Source of the DNA: an uncultured Flavobacteriales bacterium | GTDB lineage: Bacteria; Bacteroidota; Bacteroidia; Flavobacteriales; Crocinitomicaceae | Direction of reading: 5' to 3' | Assembly (NCBI GenBank): GCA_946886545.1 | Contig: CAMPIU010000009.1 | Location: 1 to 19,050 of the forward strand | DNA length: 19,050 nucleotides | In this document: positions 14,698 through 19,050 of the stretch, one piece after another | How the letters are laid out: every line of letters begins with the position of its first letter | Numbering within the stretch: the stretch's first letter is position 1 | The notes under the pieces: generated by a model | The model's database searches: none | What the model saw: the letters and a program-made list of their open reading frames with translations, nothing else | What the model was told of the DNA's origin: nothing | Made by a program: the position numbers and the translations under genes

Positions 14698-14898
14698 TCA
14701 GGCAATTTCCTCGTCCTCCTCAGCTAATTGTGCTGTGTCAAACTTTCCCTGAACAGGTTCTTCGTCTTCAGTAGCTAATTGTGCTGTACTGTTTTTGTAA
14801 GCCTGAAGAATGGATCCTTCATTTCCCTGTTTTTTTGCTTTTGACTGAAGGGGACTGCTTTGTTTTCCTGCGGGTGTATTGATCTTACTTGCTTTCAT
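14698..14898 (-). CDS. Leader-only 66-residue protein, paralogue of the eCIS cargo N-termini
   Basis: 66 residues (MKASKINTPAGKQ start). It matches the leaders of the next two genes: [19 protein letters not shown], then TAQLATEDEEPVQGKF, then DTAQLAEEDEEIA and a stop exactly where the eCIS core would begin. It has an internal near-repeat (AQLATEDEE / AQLAEEDEE), is very acidic toward the end and is probably disordered. It starts 48 bases after the tape measure stop and lies 35 bases before the nuclease gene. It may be a remnant of an effector that lost its core and toxin, or a functional small peptide that occupies the loading site or acts as a scaffold. The intact frame and spacing favour a real gene, but either is possible. 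Confidence 0.65.
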   Translation of the reverse strand: MKASKINTPAGKQSSPLQSKAKKQGNEGSILQAYKNSTAQLATEDEEPVQGKFDTAQLAEEDEEIA

Positions 14899-14946
14899 AT
14901 CTTGTTATTTTGATGTTTCATTTCTAAATTTTGCATTTTTATTCTT

Positions 14947-17835
14947 CTACCTCCATTTCACCTGAATTGCTTTCTGCATCCAACTGAATTTAATCGTCCT
15001 GAAATTCCATGGCACATGGTCCAGCAGCATATCGTATGCTTTGGATTCAACTGTCAATAAATGCAAATCGTCTTGTTCTTCCAATCTTCCTTCCCTGCGT
15101 AAAAATCCCTCTTGCAAACCTGTGACGGTGGTGTTTGTCAATCGTCCCCAATTCTGCAAAACACCTTCCAGCATTCCGTTTACCGTATTTTTCTCTTTTT
15201 CGCTTAGATTTGATTTTGCCGGAATTGGAGCCCCTGTTTTAAAATTGGTCAGGAGTTTATTTAACTGCATAGTGTATTCGGGGAATTCCTCATCCCCGAA
15301 GACTGCATATTGTGTCAGGAAAATGGCTTTTATGCGGGCATCCCGGTTTTTAAACTTCCCGTTTTCCGTTAGTTCTAACATGGTGAAAAGTCGAGGTAGG
15401 AAAGGGGAAATCAAGACCAAACCGGCATTGTCTATGAAATGGCTCGCAAGTGTATTCTCTTTTTCGGCTTCTGGAACGGGATCTTCATCGGAATCTTCTT
15501 CTTCCCCGGGAAAGTTGTCCGGATCTTTTTCCAGCGTCTGATGTAATTGCTGAAGCAGGATCTCCCGGTTGTTTACAGCAAGAAATTCCCGGATGAGCTG
15601 GATTTGCTGGGTGCGACTCAGACTTTTTTTGATCAGGTTCCATAATTCATAGATGAGGTCTTTTTGACTCCGGTGTCTTGCATTTTTTGTGAACTGGAAA
15701 ATCGTTTGTAAAAGCAACTGGTTATGAATACTGATCTTCCATTTGCGCTGGATGAAATCTGTTATGTGTTTAACCGAATCCAAAACAGGAGTAAGGAAAT
15801 TCATCCATTCAAAATCTTGTGAAATAGCATTCATCATAGGCATGCTCCGTTCATTCTCTGTGAAATAGTGCAATAACAGTTTTTTGTTTTCGGCTTGCTT
15901 CTTTGCAAGGAAGGAAGTACCCATTGTTTTTTCAGTGGCCTCCGAGTCGATCTTCAACTTGATGGAAGCCAGGATTTTAAACAGATTAAAAGGTAAAGAG
16001 AAATTTGAGTTTTTGAAATCCGAACAGAAAAAATCAACTAACTGTTTCAAGGTCAAATTGTAATGGGATCCTGTTTTTTCTAAAATGCGCTGTACAATAT
16101 GTTCCTGGTTGAATACTTGGCTCTTAACTTCCTCCAGTACGTCAAATAGGAAAGTCCACTTCAAACGCTGAATTGAACCAATGGTGCGTCCTTCTATTTG
16201 CGTCCCGTTTCCTGAATGATTCAATACATGCATGAATGCAGACAGTTCGGCGGATTTTGATGGGAGAATTACTGCTAACAAACGATGTCTGGCAGATTCC
16301 CTTAAACGATCCAGAAGCAATTCCCTGAATAGGGAAGAACTCAATTTTGCTTTCAAATCCAATAACTGCTCTTTGTTCAATTTCGATCTTTCTTCCAGTA
16401 GCCGGATTTGAAAATGAACGGAATCGAATGTTTTGCTTTGTTCGGATTTTGGTTTTCCCTGAACCCATTCCAGGTAAAGTTGTTGCACCAATTCCCTAAG
16501 TCCGGTTTGAGCTTTCCAGGTACTCGTTTCCTTGTAAGCAAAAGTGATGATTTGCCAGATTTCAATATTATAGCGTGCCGAAAGCCGTTTAAAAACCTGC
16601 CAGATCAAGTATTCCCGATTGATTGCCGAACTTTTTGAAAGTGCCAGCAAGGGGAGGATCACCTGCCATTTGAAAAGTAAAAAGTCACCGCTCGATTTCC
16701 CTTGCAAGGCCCCGCTTTGATTCTGTTTGTTCAGGTGCCGGGAATATTCAATAACAAAAGGTGCATCTGCAGGAACGAGTAGACGAACCAGGTCGTGGAT
16801 TTCTGTTTCACGAAGCGGTTTAATAATTTGAAGAACGTTTTTCTCATTTTCAAGTAAAACGCGCAGCTGGTTCAGGTCATTCTCCTGTAGTTTAAACTTT
16901 TGGCCGGAAGATCTCATTTCACGTAAAATGTGTGGCCATTCATCGGGTTTTTGAATTCGAATTGCCATGAACGAATGGTACTCTTCTTCTTTTAGTTCGC
17001 TTAGAATAACCTGTAAGCCGGATGGAATGACACTTCCATAGTCCTTGTCAAGAATAAATGTGAGTATTTTCAGTAATTCTCCATAGCTCAGGTTGATATG
17101 TGATGCCAGGTTACCGATCGTTTCACGTACAAACAGCTTTTTGTTGAATGCGGAACTTTGATTGCCCAATAAATAGGAATAAATGACTTTCCAGATGGCG
17201 ATCCTTCGTTCTTCTTCGCGAATAGGTACTCGTGTGACTTCCGCATATTTGATCCGCAAAAAGATCACGTAGGATTGAATGAATGAAAATTCTCCGGGAG
17301 CAATCAGTTTTACGGCATCAAACAAACTTGAATCTTCGAACTGATAGACCATGCGGTGTTGAAGGCTGGTGAAATGGCCATAAGATTTCAGAAACGAACT
17401 TAACTCTTTTGAACGGCTTTTAAGTACGAGTTGAAATAATTCGGTAATGTTTTTGAAGCGATTGGCTAAATTCCAGTTCAGGGTTCCATGCAGCAGAAAT
17501 TGTTTCAATGCGTCCAATTGATAATCTGCTTCTTCGAGCCGTTTATCTTCTTTTTTGGTAGGATAAAGAATTTCCTTCAGCAAACATTCCTCCAGTTTTT
17601 CTTCCAAAATCCGCTCGAAATCTTTTTCAAAGTCTTCTTCGGCAATACTTCCCAAATCGATATCCAGTTTTGAAATTTCAATTTCGAATCCGTATTGATC
17701 ACAGCGCATCAGCACCCGGTCTGCAACAGCTGTAATGTGTTTTTCGGCAAAGAGTTCAAAATCCCGATACCAGCTTTGAACAAAAGATTCATTGCCTGCA
17801 GTTACATGGAGCGCTATGGATGAAATACTGTTCAT
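14947..17835 (-). CDS. Contractile injection system tape measure protein
   Basis: 962 residues. The ATG at 17835 overlaps the previous stop as ATGA; the open frame runs 35 codons further up, but only inside the previous gene. The N-terminus (HVTAGNESFVQSW and, at 51-62, EIEISKLDIDLG) and the C-terminus (LLDHVPWNFRTIKFSWMQ followed by a final VKWR) are the end signatures of the CIS tape measure family (PF19268). Between them is a long helical region with repeated L-rich segments, plus an acidic stretch near 780-795 (GEEEDSDEDP). Tape measure proteins set the length of the inner tube and fill it during assembly. It lies between the baseplate-type gene and the cargo genes, in the usual eCIS order. 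Confidence 0.88.
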   Translation of the reverse strand: MNSISSIALHVTAGNESFVQSWYRDFELFAEKHITAVADRVLMRCDQYGFEIEISKLDIDLGSIAEEDFEKDFERILEEKLEECLLKEILYPTKKEDKRLEEADYQLDALKQFLLHGTLNWNLANRFKNITELFQLVLKSRSKELSSFLKSYGHFTSLQHRMVYQFEDSSLFDAVKLIAPGEFSFIQSYVIFLRIKYAEVTRVPIREEERRIAIWKVIYSYLLGNQSSAFNKKLFVRETIGNLASHINLSYGELLKILTFILDKDYGSVIPSGLQVILSELKEEEYHSFMAIRIQKPDEWPHILREMRSSGQKFKLQENDLNQLRVLLENEKNVLQIIKPLRETEIHDLVRLLVPADAPFVIEYSRHLNKQNQSGALQGKSSGDFLLFKWQVILPLLALSKSSAINREYLIWQVFKRLSARYNIEIWQIITFAYKETSTWKAQTGLRELVQQLYLEWVQGKPKSEQSKTFDSVHFQIRLLEERSKLNKEQLLDLKAKLSSSLFRELLLDRLRESARHRLLAVILPSKSAELSAFMHVLNHSGNGTQIEGRTIGSIQRLKWTFLFDVLEEVKSQVFNQEHIVQRILEKTGSHYNLTLKQLVDFFCSDFKNSNFSLPFNLFKILASIKLKIDSEATEKTMGTSFLAKKQAENKKLLLHYFTENERSMPMMNAISQDFEWMNFLTPVLDSVKHITDFIQRKWKISIHNQLLLQTIFQFTKNARHRSQKDLIYELWNLIKKSLSRTQQIQLIREFLAVNNREILLQQLHQTLEKDPDNFPGEEEDSDEDPVPEAEKENTLASHFIDNAGLVLISPFLPRLFTMLELTENGKFKNRDARIKAIFLTQYAVFGDEEFPEYTMQLNKLLTNFKTGAPIPAKSNLSEKEKNTVNGMLEGVLQNWGRLTNTTVTGLQEGFLRREGRLEEQDDLHLLTVESKAYDMLLDHVPWNFRTIKFSWMQKAIQVKWR

Positions 17836-19050
17836 TGGATGTCCTTTAAAAAAGGTTTGCTTACTCTGAAAAATGCATTGATCGATTCCGAGAAATGCAC
17901 CAGTTCCTTTGTCTTTCTGCTGGCAAGTGCTTCCCGCCATTTGTAGTAGATTTGCTCAAAATCGTAGATGTAATCGGGTTGAACCTGGTATAGTTTGATT
18001 CTCAGATGCGCCGGAAGCCGTTCTCTTAAAAGTTGTTCCAGGCGTTGGTGCATTTCCTCATTCTCAAAACGGCTGGAAGCAATAATAGATAAGGTGTTTC
18101 CTTCATTTTCGCCGTGTTTATCAGGATGTGCAAATTGCAGCAAACGGTGTTCTACCAAATAAAACAAATGTCTCTCCGGATTCAGGAAACGCATAAATGC
18201 CCAAAACCGATTGGCAGAACGGATCAAATGCTCCCGTGTTCTGTAGGATCCTAAAATCATCCAGTCTTCTTTTCCGGGATAACGGAACACCAGAATCCAG
18301 CGACTGTTTTCACTTAGTTGGATCATGCGGTAATTTCCGGCATTGGCCCCGACTTCCAAAAAGCTTTCAAATAGTGCATTTCTGCGGATCAAGCTAATCT
18401 CTGTTTGCAGGGAAGGGAAGTATTCTTCTTTCCAATCCATTTCATGCACCGGAATATTTTGTGGAGATTCGTTGAAAATAGGATTGTAAAACACTCCGGA
18501 AATCGGTGCAATATCTAGGTAAACTTCGTACTGTTCAAAGAAAACGGAATCCGGAAGCAAGTCGAGCCCCTGTTTTTTGAGGAGTTCGCGAATCGGGATT
18601 TCGGACTCGATTTTTTTTCCATGGAGTAAGGAAAAAAGTTCTTTAAATACAACATTGCTTTCGGTAGGACTTAATTTATTGAAAGACCGGAAACGGTTTC
18701 GATTGAGTTCCGGGAGTTCTTCCGTAAGTGCTGCCCGGTAATTGATCTTTGATTTCGGAGGCTGAAAATCCTGGAAGAATTGTGCGGTATCTTCCCCGTA
18801 CAAAGTGTCCAGTATATCAATAAACCCGGATTTTTTACTCTGTATGGATGCCGCGTTCTGCAAGAGGTTATTCTTGTTGAATTTAGCCCGGTCGACAACT
18901 TTTGCCACATCCGGAATTGAAACAAGGGAAACGGTTCCCTCCGGAGGAGTGTCTTTAAAACTGATTAATTGCGGTGTATTCTGGATTTGTTCAGTTACAT
19001 TCGCCATCATGAAATCCATCATCAGCAGATAACCCTTCAACTGCAAAACG
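17832..19050 (-). CDS. C-terminal part of a large eCIS baseplate-type protein (partial)
   Basis: The frame is open to the window edge, so the start is missing; about 405 residues are visible. The end carries ERLPAHLRIKLYQVQPDY followed by FEQIYYKWREAL, a C-terminal pattern I associate with the large Afp12-like proteins just ahead of the tape measure in Bacteroidota eCIS loci. The visible region is a soluble alpha/beta mix without membrane segments or signal peptide. It overlaps the tape measure start by four bases, so the two are translationally coupled. Afp12-type proteins form the wedge of the contractile baseplate. The gene is certain; the Afp12 identity rests on position, size trend and the end motif, and another baseplate subunit cannot be excluded. 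Confidence 0.6.
   Translation of the reverse strand, partial: VLQLKGYLLMMDFMMANVTEQIQNTPQLISFKDTPPEGTVSLVSIPDVAKVVDRAKFNKNNLLQNAASIQSKKSGFIDILDTLYGEDTAQFFQDFQPPKSKINYRAALTEELPELNRNRFRSFNKLSPTESNVVFKELFSLLHGKKIESEIPIRELLKKQGLDLLPDSVFFEQYEVYLDIAPISGVFYNPIFNESPQNIPVHEMDWKEEYFPSLQTEISLIRRNALFESFLEVGANAGNYRMIQLSENSRWILVFRYPGKEDWMILGSYRTREHLIRSANRFWAFMRFLNPERHLFYLVEHRLLQFAHPDKHGENEGNTLSIIASSRFENEEMHQRLEQLLRERLPAHLRIKLYQVQPDYIYDFEQIYYKWREALASRKTKELVHFSESINAFFRVSKPFLKDIQ

Noticed and set aside
15041..15541. A 166-codon open frame on the plus strand, serine- and lysine-rich.
   Set aside because: It lies entirely antisense to the well-supported tape measure gene, has low-complexity composition and no start context; it is a shadow of the coding strand.
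17836..17940. A 35-codon upstream extension of the tape measure protein.
   Set aside because: It overlaps the previous gene out of frame; the ATGA junction and the family-typical N-terminus place the start at 17835.

Overview
The window looks like a Bacteroidota chromosome, most likely Flavobacteriales; I would not name a genus. The signs are AT-rich non-coding DNA, near absence of Shine-Dalgarno sequences, -7 boxes of the TAnnTTTG type, a large secreted protein with a type IX secretion C-terminal sorting domain, and a contractile injection locus in a Bacteroidota-style arrangement. No rRNA, tRNA, CRISPR array, IS element or integrase was seen.

Left part (1-9546), ordinary and accessory chromosome. 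An Rrf2-family regulator with three cysteines and a 97-residue orphan protein lie on the minus strand, separated by a strong terminator. A four-gene plus-strand operon (1296-3908) follows: an anchored small protein, a polytopic membrane protein, a HisKA_3 histidine kinase and a NarL-type response regulator, joined by overlapping stop/start codons. It ends at an 18-bp perfect hairpin shared with a convergent 910-residue secreted purple-acid-phosphatase-like protein. After a 539-bp non-coding stretch with small repeats come a secreted protein of unknown function, a Crp/Fnr-family regulator and a RibD-C/dihydrofolate-reductase-like protein, all on the plus strand.

Middle (9547-10100). A four-helix-bundle (23S rRNA intervening-sequence type) gene sits among direct and inverted copies of a CTCATTCTG motif and abuts the 3' end of the next operon.

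Right part (10089-19050), the main interest. One tightly packed minus-strand operon forms the 3' half of an extracellular contractile injection system (eCIS). In transcription order it holds: the C-terminal part of a large baseplate-type protein running off the window; a tape measure protein; a 66-residue gene encoding only a leader sequence; an eCIS-core (DUF4157) protein with a C-terminal WHH/HNH nuclease; a second eCIS-core protein with an unrecognised ~70-residue C-terminal domain; an AAA+ ATPase; and a signal-peptide plus three-helix membrane protein. The three middle genes share an N-terminal leader of about 50 residues that I infer to be a loading or packaging signal. The two eCIS-core domains are almost identical as protein but only about 86% identical as DNA. 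The layout suggests a cassette in which a constant leader and core carry exchangeable toxin ends. The sheath, tube, spike and cap genes would lie beyond the right edge or elsewhere.
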